A DNA stretch of 64,000 bases from Plantibacter sp. VKM Ac-2880 (GCF_015351235.1 NZ_JADKSJ010000001.1:2063668-2127667), one strand, 5' to 3'. Positions 30,861 to 40,096 are shown, numbered from the stretch's first letter. Program-made: numbers and translations. The notes: generated by a model not told the origin, from the letters alone.

Positions 30861-32404
30861 ACCTCGACCACATGCAGACGTACGAGCTCGAGGACAGCGT
30901 CGACGTCGTCGTGGTCGGCACCGGAGCGGGCGGTGCGCCGTTGCTGGCACGCCTCGCGGCGCAGGGCCTCCGCGTCGTCGCTCTCGAAGCGGGGCCGAAC
31001 CACGACCCCGCCGAATCCACGCCGGACGAGGTCGACGCCACCACCATCAACTGGATGTCCAGCCGGTTCAGCGGCGGCGACGCCCCCACCGCGTTCGGTC
31101 CGAACAACAGCGGCTTCGGCGTCGGCGGTGGCACGGTGCACTGGGGTGCGTTCACCCCGCGCCCCGATGTCCGCGACCTGCGGCTGCGCAGCGACACCGG
31201 GCAGGGGATGGACTGGCCAGTCGACCACGCGGAGCTCACCCGATACGTCGAAGAGGTCGAGGCGTTCATCGGCGTCTCCGGCCCCACGCCCTACCCCTGG
31301 GACCCGTCGCGCGCCTATCTGTACGCACCGCCACAGCGCAACGCCCCGGCGGACCTCATGGCGAAGGGTGCCGAAGCCCTCGGGATCCGCGCCACGGACG
31401 CGCCCGCCGCGATCATCACCCGCGACCGCGACCAGCCCCACCACGGCCTGCGGCGCGCGACGACGAACGTCGGATCGATCCACCAGGGCGAACGCCACGG
31501 TGCGAAGGCGACGACGGCCATCACCTACCTGCCGGCCGCCGTCGCTGCTGGCGCCGAGATCCGTCCGGATGCGGTCGTGCACACCATCGAGCGCGACGCC
31601 CGGGGCCGGATAACCGGGGTGGTCTACCGGCAGGACGGTGCAGACCATCGGCAGCGGTGCGAGGCGCTCGTGCTCGCCGGCGGTGGGATCGAAACGCCCC
31701 GCCTCCTGCTCCACAACGACATCGCCAACTCCAGCGGTCAGGTGGGACGCAACTTCCTCGCCCACGGTGCCGTCCAGGTGTGGGGCCGGTTCGACGAGCA
31801 GATCCGCGGGTACCGCGGCTACCCGTCGGCACTCATCACCGAGGACTTCCTGCGTCCGGAGGACGCCGACTTCGTGGGCGGGTACCTCCTGCAGAGTCTC
31901 GGTGTCATGCCCTTCAACTACGCCACGGCACTCGTGCGCGGCGGCGGCCTGTGGGGATCGGAGCTGATGGACGAGCTCGAGCTGTCGCGCCACAGTGCCG
32001 GTATCGGCATGAACGCCGAGTGCCTCCCCGCTGACGGCAACCGCCTCGAGCTTGCCTCCGAGGAGGACGAGTGGGGTCTGCCGCGTGCGTCGATCACCTT
32101 CTCGCCAGGAGCCAACGAGGAGGCCATCGACCGCCACGCCATCCGAACGATGACGGACATCCTCACGGCGGCAGGCGCACGCAGCACCCGGGTGCTCGCG
32201 CGCACCGCGCACACGCTGGGGACGTGCCGGATGAGCACCGATCCGGCGGAGGGGGTCGTCGACGGCGACGGTCGGTCGCACGACATCGACAACCTGTGGA
32301 TCTGCGACAACTCCACCTTCCCGAGCGCTCTGGCTGCGAACCCCGGCCTCGCCCAGATGGCGATGTCCGTGCGGACCGCTGACCGGATGCTCGCGGCCCG
32401 CTGA
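30857..32404 (+). CDS. GMC-family FAD oxidoreductase (gluconate/sugar dehydrogenase large-subunit-like)
   Basis: A 515-residue flavoprotein. VVVGTGAGGAPLLARLAAQGLRVVALEAG is the FAD loop, GGGTVHWGAF the second FAD contact, and HTLGTCRM with NPGLAQM carry the catalytic His and Asn regions of GMC enzymes. It resembles flavoprotein subunits of gluconate 2-dehydrogenase or fructose/sorbitol dehydrogenase. The usual cytochrome c subunit gene is absent, so electrons must go to another acceptor. GTG 30857 overlaps the fused hydrolase; ATG 30872 is possible. Confidence 0.85.
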   Translation: MNLDHMQTYELEDSVDVVVVGTGAGGAPLLARLAAQGLRVVALEAGPNHDPAESTPDEVDATTINWMSSRFSGGDAPTAFGPNNSGFGVGGGTVHWGAFTPRPDVRDLRLRSDTGQGMDWPVDHAELTRYVEEVEAFIGVSGPTPYPWDPSRAYLYAPPQRNAPADLMAKGAEALGIRATDAPAAIITRDRDQPHHGLRRATTNVGSIHQGERHGAKATTAITYLPAAVAAGAEIRPDAVVHTIERDARGRITGVVYRQDGADHRQRCEALVLAGGGIETPRLLLHNDIANSSGQVGRNFLAHGAVQVWGRFDEQIRGYRGYPSALITEDFLRPEDADFVGGYLLQSLGVMPFNYATALVRGGGLWGSELMDELELSRHSAGIGMNAECLPADGNRLELASEEDEWGLPRASITFSPGANEEAIDRHAIRTMTDILTAAGARSTRVLARTAHTLGTCRMSTDPAEGVVDGDGRSHDIDNLWICDNSTFPSALAANPGLAQMAMSVRTADRMLAAR

Positions 32405-32423
32405 TCGGGAACCGGATTCCGGC

Positions 32424-33470
32424 TCAGTCGACCCGTACGCGCGCGAGGTCCCGGCGGGTGCGGATCGTCGTCGAGGCTGCCGCCGTCGAGTCCCGCTCCA
32501 CGAGGAGCGGGACCGAGGGCGTCGTCGTCCGCGCCGGTTCGCCGTTGACGTGGTCGAGCAGCGTGGCGAGCATGGTCCGGCCGACGAGCTCGAAGTCCTG
32601 GCGGACCGTCGTCAGCGGCGGCGAGAGATGCTCCGCCTCGGGGATGTCGTCGAATCCGACGACGCTGAAGTCGAGCGGGACGCGGACGCCCTGCTCGGTC
32701 AGGGCGTGGATCAGCCCGAGCGCCATCTGGTCGTTCGCGGCGAACACCGCCGTCACCTCCTCGTCGAGACGCCGACCGACCACGTAGCCCGAGGTGGGCG
32801 TCCAGTCGCCGGTGCCGATGAGCTGCGCGACGAGGCCTGCCCCGGCGAGTTCGTCCCGCCACCCGCGCTCACGCTCCCGCGCGTCGACGGCGTCGGGGGG
32901 CCCGGCGAGATGCCCGATACGCCGGTGTCCGAGCCGGATGAGGTGTGCGGTGGCGGCGCGAGCGCCCGCGTACTGGTCGACACCGACCGTCACCAGGCCC
33001 GCTCGAGGCGTCGCGTGCAGGGCGACGAGGGGCACGCTCAGCTCCATGCCGGCGACGATGTCGGTGACGCCCTCCCGAGCGCTGATGACCGCGATGCCCT
33101 CGACGTTCTGGCGGAGGAACCCTTCGACGGCTGCGCGTGCCGATCCGGGATCGCTGTCGACCATGTTCGCCGTGAACACCGACCACCGGGCGTCGCGAGC
33201 GGCCGCGTTGAAATGCAGCACGGACGACGACGGGCCGAACTCCGTCCCGCCGGTGGCGATGAGCCCGATGGTGCGCGACCGCTTCGTGACCAGGGTGCGG
33301 GCTGCGGGCGAGGGCACGTATCGCAGCTGCTTGATCGCCTCTTCGACGCGAGCCTTCGTCGCCGGTCGGACGTTCGGCAGGTCGTTGAGCACCCGTGACA
33401 CCGTCTGGTGGGACACCCCGGCGAGCCGGGCGACGTCGAAGATCGTCGCATGGCGGGACGCCTCAGCCAC
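32424..33470 (-). CDS. LacI-family transcriptional repressor
   Basis: A 348-residue regulator. TIFDVARLAGVSHQTVSRVLNDLPNVRPATKARVEEAI is the LacI DNA-binding domain with hinge helix YVPSPAARTL; the rest is a periplasmic-binding-protein-like ligand domain (AVFAANDQMALGLIHAL, VGFDDIPEAEHLSPPLTTVRQ). GTG 33470 overlaps the end of the upstream ATPase gene by 8 bp, so both are co-expressed. Likely represses the furanose locus from the operators at 35137-35220, with a pentose or hexose as inducer. Confidence 0.9.
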   Translation of the reverse strand: MAEASRHATIFDVARLAGVSHQTVSRVLNDLPNVRPATKARVEEAIKQLRYVPSPAARTLVTKRSRTIGLIATGGTEFGPSSSVLHFNAAARDARWSVFTANMVDSDPGSARAAVEGFLRQNVEGIAVISAREGVTDIVAGMELSVPLVALHATPRAGLVTVGVDQYAGARAATAHLIRLGHRRIGHLAGPPDAVDARERERGWRDELAGAGLVAQLIGTGDWTPTSGYVVGRRLDEEVTAVFAANDQMALGLIHALTEQGVRVPLDFSVVGFDDIPEAEHLSPPLTTVRQDFELVGRTMLATLLDHVNGEPARTTTPSVPLLVERDSTAAASTTIRTRRDLARVRVD

Positions 33471-35043
33471 GGGGTCCGTCCGGCTGGGCGCTCGGACGCT
33501 GGTCAGACACCCGTTCGTCCGGAGCCTCCGACATCGCGGCCAGGAGCTTCGACACGGTCAGATCATGGTTCGGCAGATCCGCGACCTTCCGCCGATCGCG
33601 GAGCACCGCGATGCGATGACTGATCCGCAGCACCTCCTCGAGCTCCGCGGAGATGAACACGACCGAGAGCCCGTTCTCGGCGAGGCGACTCACGAGCTTC
33701 TGGATCTCCGCCTTCGCACCGATGTCGATCCCGCGTGTCGGTTCGTCGAGGACGAGGAGCCGCGGGGCGAGCGCCAGCCACCGCGCCAGGAGCACCTTCT
33801 GCTGGTTGCCGCCCGAGAGCTCCTTCATGAGCGCATCGGGGTTCGCGGGTCGGATCCCCATCGCCTGGATGTAGCTCTCGGCCAGTTCGTTCTGCCGCCG
33901 CAGGGGGATCCGGCGGAACCAGCCGAGGTCGGCCTGCAGGGCCAGGGCGATGTTGTCGCGGAGGCTGAGTTCGCCGATGATCCCCTCCGTCCGCCGGTTC
34001 TCGGAGGCGTAGACGATCCGCTGTTTGAGCGCCCGCCGCGGAGTCCCGAGGCGGGTCGGTGCTCCGGCCACCTCCACGGATCCGGTGTCCGCCCGGTCGA
34101 CCCCGGTGAGGAGCCTGGCGAGTTCGGTCCGGCCGGACCCGAGCAGTCCCGCGATCCCCACGATCTCGCCCTCGTAGACCTTGAGGTCGATCGGTTCGAC
34201 GCCTCCCTGACGCCCGAGGCCGATCGCAGCGACGAACGGTTCCTCGCCGTCGAGCGAGTCGCCCTCGTCAGAGGTGTCGAGCCCGCGACGGATCTCGTCG
34301 AAGGTCGCGAGCTCCTTGCCGATCATCTTGTGGACGAGGTCGATGCGCAGCAGTTCGTGGGGGAGGTACTCACCGACGAGGCGGCCCTCACGCAGCACGG
34401 TGAGGCGATCAGAGATCTCGTAGACCTGGTCGAGGAAATGGGAGATGAAGAGGATCGCGACCCCTTCGGACTTGAGGATCGAGATGATCCGGAAGAGCTC
34501 GGTCACCTCGTCGGTGTCGAGGCTCGAGGTCGGTTCGTCGAGGACGAGCACCCGGGTGCGCACCGCGATCGCGCGCACGATCGCGACGAGCTGCTGGACG
34601 GCCGGCGGATGGGTCGACAGCTGCGACGCCGGGTCGATGTCGAGTCCGACCGACGCCAGCAGCTCCCTGGCGCGCTCGCGCATGCGTCGCCCGGAGATCC
34701 CGCCCCAGGCGTGCCGTGGCTCACGCCCCAGCAAAATGTTCTCCGCGACGGTGAGGTTGGGGAGGAGGTTGACCTCTTGGTAGACCGTGCTGATCCCGTG
34801 CGCTTGGGCGTCGGCGACGCCCCCGAACGACACGTCGCGGCCGTCGAACCCGATGCGGCCCGCGTCGACGTGGTGGACGCCCGTCAGCACCTTGACCAGC
34901 GTGGACTTCCCGGCGCCGTTCTCGCCCATCAGGGCGTGGACCTCGCCCGGGAAGAGTCGGAGCTCCACGTCGTCGAGGGCCTGCACGCCCGGGAACCGCA
35001 CGGAGACGCCGCGCAGGTGCACGAGCGGCGCGGGTGTGGTCAT
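33463..35043 (-). CDS. Sugar ABC transporter ATPase, YtfR/RbsA-like (first copy)
   Basis: A 526-residue double-NBD ATPase of the CUT2 class. The N-terminal NBD has GENGAGKST, a variant signature region (STHPPAVQQLVAIVRA) and VLVLDEPTSSLD. The C-terminal NBD has the degenerate Walker A GLLGSGRTE normal for this family, LSGGNQQKVLLARW and VLDEPTRGID. ATG 35043 is chosen where homology begins. It is divergent from the binding-protein gene and sits in an operon with the LacI repressor. A second, very similar ATPase lies in the rightward operon, so there are two ATPases for one visible permease set. Confidence 0.88.
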   Translation of the reverse strand: MTTPAPLVHLRGVSVRFPGVQALDDVELRLFPGEVHALMGENGAGKSTLVKVLTGVHHVDAGRIGFDGRDVSFGGVADAQAHGISTVYQEVNLLPNLTVAENILLGREPRHAWGGISGRRMRERARELLASVGLDIDPASQLSTHPPAVQQLVAIVRAIAVRTRVLVLDEPTSSLDTDEVTELFRIISILKSEGVAILFISHFLDQVYEISDRLTVLREGRLVGEYLPHELLRIDLVHKMIGKELATFDEIRRGLDTSDEGDSLDGEEPFVAAIGLGRQGGVEPIDLKVYEGEIVGIAGLLGSGRTELARLLTGVDRADTGSVEVAGAPTRLGTPRRALKQRIVYASENRRTEGIIGELSLRDNIALALQADLGWFRRIPLRRQNELAESYIQAMGIRPANPDALMKELSGGNQQKVLLARWLALAPRLLVLDEPTRGIDIGAKAEIQKLVSRLAENGLSVVFISAELEEVLRISHRIAVLRDRRKVADLPNHDLTVSKLLAAMSEAPDERVSDQRPSAQPDGPRG

Positions 35044-35136
35044 GGGTGACTCTCCATCGAGACGGGCGGTCGGGCGGACGCCGACGACCCCGACTCTAGC
35101 GCGAGCGACAGCTGTCGGGGGAGTGCATCGCGGAGG

Positions 35137-35154
35137 AATGTGAGGGCTCACATT
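35137..35154. promoter_or_regulatory. Perfect inverted repeat upstream of the furanose promoter
   Basis: AATGTGAG (35137-35144) and CTCACATT (35147-35154) are exact inverse repeats around GG, 6 bp upstream of the -35 box. Symmetry and size fit a LacI-family or CRP-like operator. Confidence 0.65.
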
Positions 35155-35159
35155 GCCTG

Positions 35160-35189
35160 TTGACATGGTGTCGAGGCCCTGGCTAATGT
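35160..35189 (+). promoter_or_regulatory. Sigma70-type promoter of the furanose operon
   Basis: TTGACA (35160-35165) is a consensus -35; 18 nt later TAATGT (35184-35189) fits the -10. Transcription would start near 35196, inside or next to the LacI operator. Confidence 0.7.
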
Positions 35190-35202
35190 TCAGCACAACG
35201 CA

Positions 35203-35220
35203 ATTGTGATCGCTAACAAT
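35203..35220. promoter_or_regulatory. LacI-type operator
   Basis: ATTGTGATCGCTAACAAT resembles the TTAGCGCTAA-centred operators of LacI regulators: the right half-site CGCTAACAAT is complete and the left half has two mismatches. Placed just after the predicted start site, ideal for repression. Confidence 0.65.
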
Positions 35221-35307
35221 CAGTGCACACCGGCGTTGCACCAGCAGCACACATCGCATTCACACCGCGTCCCGATGTCGGGACCGCGGGTCTCAAGGAG
35301 GAGATCA

Positions 35308-36306
35308 ATGTTCAGAACAGCACGTGTCCGCGCCATCGCGGGCCTCGCTCTCGTCGGTGCCATCGCGATCAGCGCGACCGCCTGCTCCGGTGGTTCCGGA
35401 AGCGCCGGCGGCGACGCCGGTGGAGACGGCGAACTCACCACCATCGGTTTCGTGGCCGTCGGGCCCGAGGGCGGATGGCGTACCGCGAACGAGAAGAACA
35501 TCCAGGACTCGTTCTCGAAGGAGAACGGTTTCGACCTCAAGTACGCACCGGCGACGAACGGCGACCAGAACTCGCAGATCACCGCCTTCACCTCGTTCAT
35601 CGACGAGGGCGTCGACGCCATCCTGCTGTCCGCCACCGAGGCGACCGGCTGGGAGAGCGTCCTGAAGCGCGCGAAGGAGGCCGAGATCCCCGTGGTCCTC
35701 CTCGACCGTGGCATCGAGCCGAACGACACCGAGCTCTACACGAGTCGGATCGCCCCGGACAACGTCGGCATCTCGGGCTCCGCCGCCGAGTGGGCGAACG
35801 GTCAGTTCCCCGACGGCGCCAAGTACGTCGTGCTCGAGGGTCCTCCCGGCCTCTCCGTCGTCAACGACCGGAACAAGGGCTGGGACGAGACCATCGACCC
35901 GAACTTCACGAAGCTCGAGTCGCAGTCGGCCAACTGGTCCACCGAAGAGGCGAAGAGCGTTTTCGAGACGATCCTCAAGGCGAACAACAACGACGTCCAG
36001 CTCGTGTTCGCACAGAACGACGAGATGGGCCTCGGCGCAGCCCTCGCCGTGGAGGAGGCCGGCCTGAAGCCCGGCACCGACGTCAAGATCATCACGATCG
36101 ACGGCACGAAGGCGGCCCTCGAAGCGCTCGAGGCCGGTCGCCTGAGCTTCGTCGCGGAGTACAACCCGTTGTTCGGTGACACCGCCATCGACGTCGTCAA
36201 GAAGGCACTCGCCGGCGACTCGGTCGAGTCCGAGATCGTCGTGCCGAGCGTGACGTTCGACTCGCCCGACGCGGCCAAGGAAGCGCTTCCCACCCGCGCG
36301 TACTGA
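35308..36306 (+). CDS. Sugar-binding lipoprotein, YtfQ-like (galactofuranose/arabinofuranose type)
   Basis: A 332-residue lipoprotein (signal MFRTARVRAIAGLALVGAI..., lipobox TAC) with a type I periplasmic-binding fold. Segments GPEGGWRTANE, GVDAILLSATEATGWESVL and AKEAEIPVVLLDRGI match E. coli YtfQ, which binds galactofuranose. The similarity covers the ligand pocket and supports a furanose ligand, though arabinofuranose is equally plausible given the GH43 enzyme downstream. ATG 35308 follows AAGGAGG. Its 3' end is followed by a strong stem-loop. Confidence 0.88.
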   Translation: MFRTARVRAIAGLALVGAIAISATACSGGSGSAGGDAGGDGELTTIGFVAVGPEGGWRTANEKNIQDSFSKENGFDLKYAPATNGDQNSQITAFTSFIDEGVDAILLSATEATGWESVLKRAKEAEIPVVLLDRGIEPNDTELYTSRIAPDNVGISGSAAEWANGQFPDGAKYVVLEGPPGLSVVNDRNKGWDETIDPNFTKLESQSANWSTEEAKSVFETILKANNNDVQLVFAQNDEMGLGAALAVEEAGLKPGTDVKIITIDGTKAALEALEAGRLSFVAEYNPLFGDTAIDVVKKALAGDSVESEIVVPSVTFDSPDAAKEALPTRAY

Positions 36307-36312
36307 TGAACC

Positions 36313-36355
36313 CCGGTCGTCCGGCAGCGCACCCCCTTCGCTGCCGGGCGACCGG
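36313..36355 (+). other. Long stem-loop between binding protein and ATPase genes
   Basis: 17-nt arms (36313-36329 and 36339-36355) pair with one U-G wobble around a 9-nt loop, just after the binding-protein stop. Such intra-operon hairpins commonly protect the upstream mRNA or partly terminate it, giving more binding protein than transporter. No T-run follows. Confidence 0.7.
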
Positions 36356-36424
36356 CCCACACCTCTCGGGGCTCACGCTCCCCAGCGACGACGCCGGACG
36401 ACCCGGCAGAACGACCAGGCAGAC

Positions 36425-37951
36425 ATGGCAATCACCGAGCCGATCGTCGAGATGCAGCACATCTCCATCGAGTTCCCGGGCGTCAAAGCCCTGCAAGACG
36501 TGGACTTCCGCCTCTTCCCGGGTGAGGTCCACACCCTCATGGGCGAGAACGGCGCCGGTAAGTCGACGCTCATCAAGGCCCTCACCGGGGTGTACAAGAT
36601 CGACTCCGGTTCGATCCTGGTCGCGGGTGGACCACGCTCCTTCTCCGGAACGGCCGACGCCCAGAGCGCCGGCATCTCCACCGTCTACCAAGAGGTGAAC
36701 CTCTGCGACAACCTCACCGTCGGTGAGAACGTGATGCTCGGCCACGAGGTCCGCGGACCGTTCGGCATCAACTGGCGCAAGACCCACGAGGCGGCCCACG
36801 AAGCGCTCGTCGGCCTCGGTCTCGGCCACATCGACCCCAAGCAGCCGCTCTCGAGCATCTCGCTCGCGCTGCAACAGCTCGTCGCGATCAGCCGGGCCAT
36901 GGTCACCAAGTCGAAGGTGCTCATCCTCGACGAACCGACCTCCAGCCTCGACGCCAACGAGGTCGAAGGCCTCTTCCAGGTCATGCGCCGCCTGCGCGAC
37001 CAGGGCGTCGCGATCCTCTTCGTCTCCCACTTCCTCGACCAGGTCTACGCGATCAGCGACCGGCTCACGGTGCTCCGCAACGGCGAGTTCGTCGGCGAGT
37101 ACCTGACGTCCGAACTGAACCGGACCGAACTCATCTCGAAGATGATCGGCAAGGACTACGGCACGCTCGCCGCCCTCGGCTCCAACCGCGGACGCACAGG
37201 CGCTGCGGACGCTCCAGCGTTCTACCGTGCCACCGAGCTCGGCCGGAAGGGCTCGATCGACCCCGTCGACATCGAGGTGCACGCCGGCGAGGTCGTCGGC
37301 CTCGCAGGACTCCTCGGCTCCGGACGCACCGAACTCGGTCGCCTCATCTACGGGGCCGACCGACCGGACTCCGGTTCCGTCACGATCGACGGATCCCCGG
37401 CCGAGGTGCACACCCCCATGGCCGGACTGTCCAAGAAGATCGCCTTCTCGACGGAGAACCGCCGCGACGAGGGCATCATCGGCGACCTCACGGTGCGCGA
37501 GAACCTCATCCTCGCGGTGCAGGCCCGCCGAGGGTGGGCCCGCCCGCTCTCCCGCCGGGAGCAGAACGAGCTGTGCGACAAGTACCTGCTCGAACTCAAC
37601 GTGCGCCCGTCCGACCCGGAGCGTCCCATCAAGAACCTGTCCGGCGGCAACCAGCAGAAGGTGCTCCTCGGCCGGTGGCTCGCGACGAAGCCGCAGCTCA
37701 TCGTGCTCGACGAACCCACCCGCGGCATCGACGTCGGTGCGAAGGCCGAGATCCAGGAGGCCATCGCCGCCCTCGCCGAGGACGGCATGTCGGTCGTCTT
37801 CATCTCCTCCGAGCTCGAGGAGGTCGTGCGCTTGAGCGAGCGGATCGTCGTGCTGAAGGATCATCGTAAGATCGGCGAGATCGTCAACGGACCCGAGGTC
37901 ACCGCAGACACCATCGTCGACCTGATCGCCACCGAAGGGAGCGCCACGTGA
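36425..37951 (+). CDS. Sugar ABC transporter ATPase, YtfR-like (second copy)
   Basis: A 508-residue double-NBD CUT2 ATPase with GENGAGKST, SISLALQQLVAISRAMV and VLILDEPTSSLD in the N-terminal half, then GLLGSGRTE, LSGGNQQKVLLGRW and VLDEPTRGID in the second. It is the ATPase of the rightward operon: the permease GTG overlaps its end by 4 bp (37948). The first copy at 33463-35043 shares the same motif set and probably arose by duplication or joins another permease. Confidence 0.92.
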   Translation: MAITEPIVEMQHISIEFPGVKALQDVDFRLFPGEVHTLMGENGAGKSTLIKALTGVYKIDSGSILVAGGPRSFSGTADAQSAGISTVYQEVNLCDNLTVGENVMLGHEVRGPFGINWRKTHEAAHEALVGLGLGHIDPKQPLSSISLALQQLVAISRAMVTKSKVLILDEPTSSLDANEVEGLFQVMRRLRDQGVAILFVSHFLDQVYAISDRLTVLRNGEFVGEYLTSELNRTELISKMIGKDYGTLAALGSNRGRTGAADAPAFYRATELGRKGSIDPVDIEVHAGEVVGLAGLLGSGRTELGRLIYGADRPDSGSVTIDGSPAEVHTPMAGLSKKIAFSTENRRDEGIIGDLTVRENLILAVQARRGWARPLSRREQNELCDKYLLELNVRPSDPERPIKNLSGGNQQKVLLGRWLATKPQLIVLDEPTRGIDVGAKAEIQEAIAALAEDGMSVVFISSELEEVVRLSERIVVLKDHRKIGEIVNGPEVTADTIVDLIATEGSAT

Positions 37952-39051
37952 GCGCCACCAGTCAGGGTCCGGCGCGTTCCGGGTCCTCCGCCCGCGGCAT
38001 CGTCAGCACCATCGTCCACCAGCCCTACATCTGGGCGATCGTGACGCTGCTGCTGCTCCTCGTCATCAACCTCGTGAAGGACCCCGGCTACCTCGGTGTG
38101 TCCGTCAACGGCACGACCGGCAACCTGTCGGGCAACCCGATCGACATCCTCCGCGCGAGCGCCCCGATCATGATGATCGCGGTCGGCATGACCCTCGTCA
38201 TCGCCACCCGCGGCATCGACCTCTCGGTCGGATCCGTGATGGCCGTCTCGGGCGCCGTGTCGATGGAGTTCATGAGCAACCAGAGCGGTGGTGATGCCGG
38301 GACGGCGATCGTCGCGGCCCTGCTCGCGCTCGCCATCAGCGCCTTCCTCGGCACGGTGAACGGCGTCCTCGTCTCGATCGTCGGCCTGCAGCCGTTCATC
38401 ACCACCCTGATCACGATGCTCGCCGGCCGAGGCCTCGCGAAGGTCATCACCTCCGGACAGAACACCTCGGCGACGAACGAGCCCTTCCGGTGGCTCGCGA
38501 ACGGCACGGTGTTCGGGTTCCCGGTGGTCTTCATCATCGCCGGGGTCATCGTCGCGATCGTCGCCGTGCTCGTGCGGCGCACCGCGCTCGGGCTCATGAT
38601 CGAGTCCATCGGCATCAACCCGCGGGCCGCTCGCATGGCGGGCATCCGGCCGATCGGCATCCTCATCGCGGTCTACATCGTGAGCGCGGTCCTGGCGGGT
38701 GTCGCCGGCATCTTCAGCACGGCGAGCGTCATGACCGTCGAGGTCGCGAAGACCGGTCTGAACGCGGAGATGGATGCGATCCTCGCCGTCGTCATCGGCG
38801 GCACCTCGCTCGCCGGCGGCAAGTTCTCCCTCACCGGCAGCGTCATCGGGGCACTCCTCATCGCCACGCTCGACAAGACGATCGTGTTCCTCTCCATCCC
38901 CTCGTCGGCGACGCCGGCCTTCAAGGCGGTCGTCATCGTGATCATCTGCCTCCTCCAGTCCCAGCGTGTGCGAGCCCTGTTCGCGCGTCGGAACTCCCGG
39001 ACGACGCCGACTGCGTCCGTCCCCACGCGAAAGGAAACGGTGTCCGCATGA
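37948..39051 (+). CDS. Sugar ABC transporter permease, YtfT-like
   Basis: A 367-residue polytopic protein of the RbsC/AraH class with roughly eight to ten helices (YIWAIVTLLLLLVINLV at the N-terminus). ASAPIMMIAVGMTLVIATRGIDLSVGSVMAVSGAV is the signature pore region, and the cytoplasmic AIGINPRAARMAGI-like segment (SIGINPRAARMAGIR) is the ATPase coupling loop. It overlaps its neighbours by 4 bp on both sides. Confidence 0.92.
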   Translation: MSATSQGPARSGSSARGIVSTIVHQPYIWAIVTLLLLLVINLVKDPGYLGVSVNGTTGNLSGNPIDILRASAPIMMIAVGMTLVIATRGIDLSVGSVMAVSGAVSMEFMSNQSGGDAGTAIVAALLALAISAFLGTVNGVLVSIVGLQPFITTLITMLAGRGLAKVITSGQNTSATNEPFRWLANGTVFGFPVVFIIAGVIVAIVAVLVRRTALGLMIESIGINPRAARMAGIRPIGILIAVYIVSAVLAGVAGIFSTASVMTVEVAKTGLNAEMDAILAVVIGGTSLAGGKFSLTGSVIGALLIATLDKTIVFLSIPSSATPAFKAVVIVIICLLQSQRVRALFARRNSRTTPTASVPTRKETVSA

Positions 39052-40091
39052 GCACCCTCAGCGAACGACCGACGCTCGACGCGTCGGCGCCCCCGCGGCG
39101 GACGCTGCTGGCGCGTCTGACGCCGAACCTCGAGACCCTGCCGACGTTGGCGGCCGTCGTCATCTTCATCGGCATGGTCGTGTACGGCGAGGTCGCCTAC
39201 GGGCGGATCGTCCAGGCGAGCACCATCTCGAACCTGCTGATCAACAACGCGTACCTCATCGTCCTCGCCGTCGGGCTCACCTTCGTGATCCTCACCGGGG
39301 GCGTGGACCTCTCCGTCGGCGCGATCATCGCGATCAGCAGTCTCGTCGGGGTGATGCTCGCGAACTCGGGCTGGAACCCGATCGCCGTGATGGTGATCAT
39401 GGTCCTCATCGGCTCGGCCTTCGGGGTCTTCTCGGGGGTGCTCGTGCAGTACTTCAACGTGCAACCCTTCATCGCCACCCTGGCGATGATGTTCCTCGGA
39501 CGAGGGCTCGCGTCGATGCTCAGCACGACCCCCGAGCGCCTCGCCGACGACTCGCCGATCCGCTCGCTCTCGACCGAGTGGAAGGTGATCGACGGCCCGA
39601 AGATCAACGACCTCATCACCACCCCGAACGTCGTGATCGCGCTCATCGTCGTCGCAGCGGCCTTCGTCGTCCTGCACAAGACCCGGATGGGACGCACCGT
39701 GTACGCGATCGGCGGCTCGGAGCAGTCAGCCCTCCTCATGGGTCTGCCCGTCGTCCGGACGAAGCTCATGGTCTACATCATCAGTGGCACCCTGGCCGGC
39801 CTCGCCGCCGTCGTCTACACCTCGAAGCTCGGCATCGCCCAGAACATCACCGGTGTCGGGTGGGAGCTCGACGCGATCGCCGCGGTCATCATCGGTGGCA
39901 CGCTGCTCACCGGTGGCGCGGGGTTCGTCCTCGGGTCCGTCGTCGGCGCGCTCGTCCTCGGGCTCATGAACGTCCTCATCACGCGTGACGGCAGCATCCC
40001 GCCGGAAGCGACGACGATCATCACCGGAGGCATCCTGCTGGTCTTCGTCCTCCTCCAGCGACTCGTGGTCTCGCGCAAACGCAAGACCTGA
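39048..40091 (+). CDS. Sugar ABC transporter permease, YjfF-like
   Basis: A 347-residue permease of the same class, preserving AVGLTFVILTGGVDLSVGAIIAISS and a coupling loop YAIGGSEQSALLMGLPVVRTK. Two distinct permeases with one binding protein and a double-NBD ATPase reproduce the YtfQRT-YjfF architecture of E. coli. A 7-bp hairpin (40097-40114) follows the stop and may reduce read-through into the GH43 gene. Confidence 0.92.
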   Translation: MSTLSERPTLDASAPPRRTLLARLTPNLETLPTLAAVVIFIGMVVYGEVAYGRIVQASTISNLLINNAYLIVLAVGLTFVILTGGVDLSVGAIIAISSLVGVMLANSGWNPIAVMVIMVLIGSAFGVFSGVLVQYFNVQPFIATLAMMFLGRGLASMLSTTPERLADDSPIRSLSTEWKVIDGPKINDLITTPNVVIALIVVAAAFVVLHKTRMGRTVYAIGGSEQSALLMGLPVVRTKLMVYIISGTLAGLAAVVYTSKLGIAQNITGVGWELDAIAAVIIGGTLLTGGAGFVLGSVVGALVLGLMNVLITRDGSIPPEATTIITGGILLVFVLLQRLVVSRKRKT

Positions 40092-40096
40092 CACCC

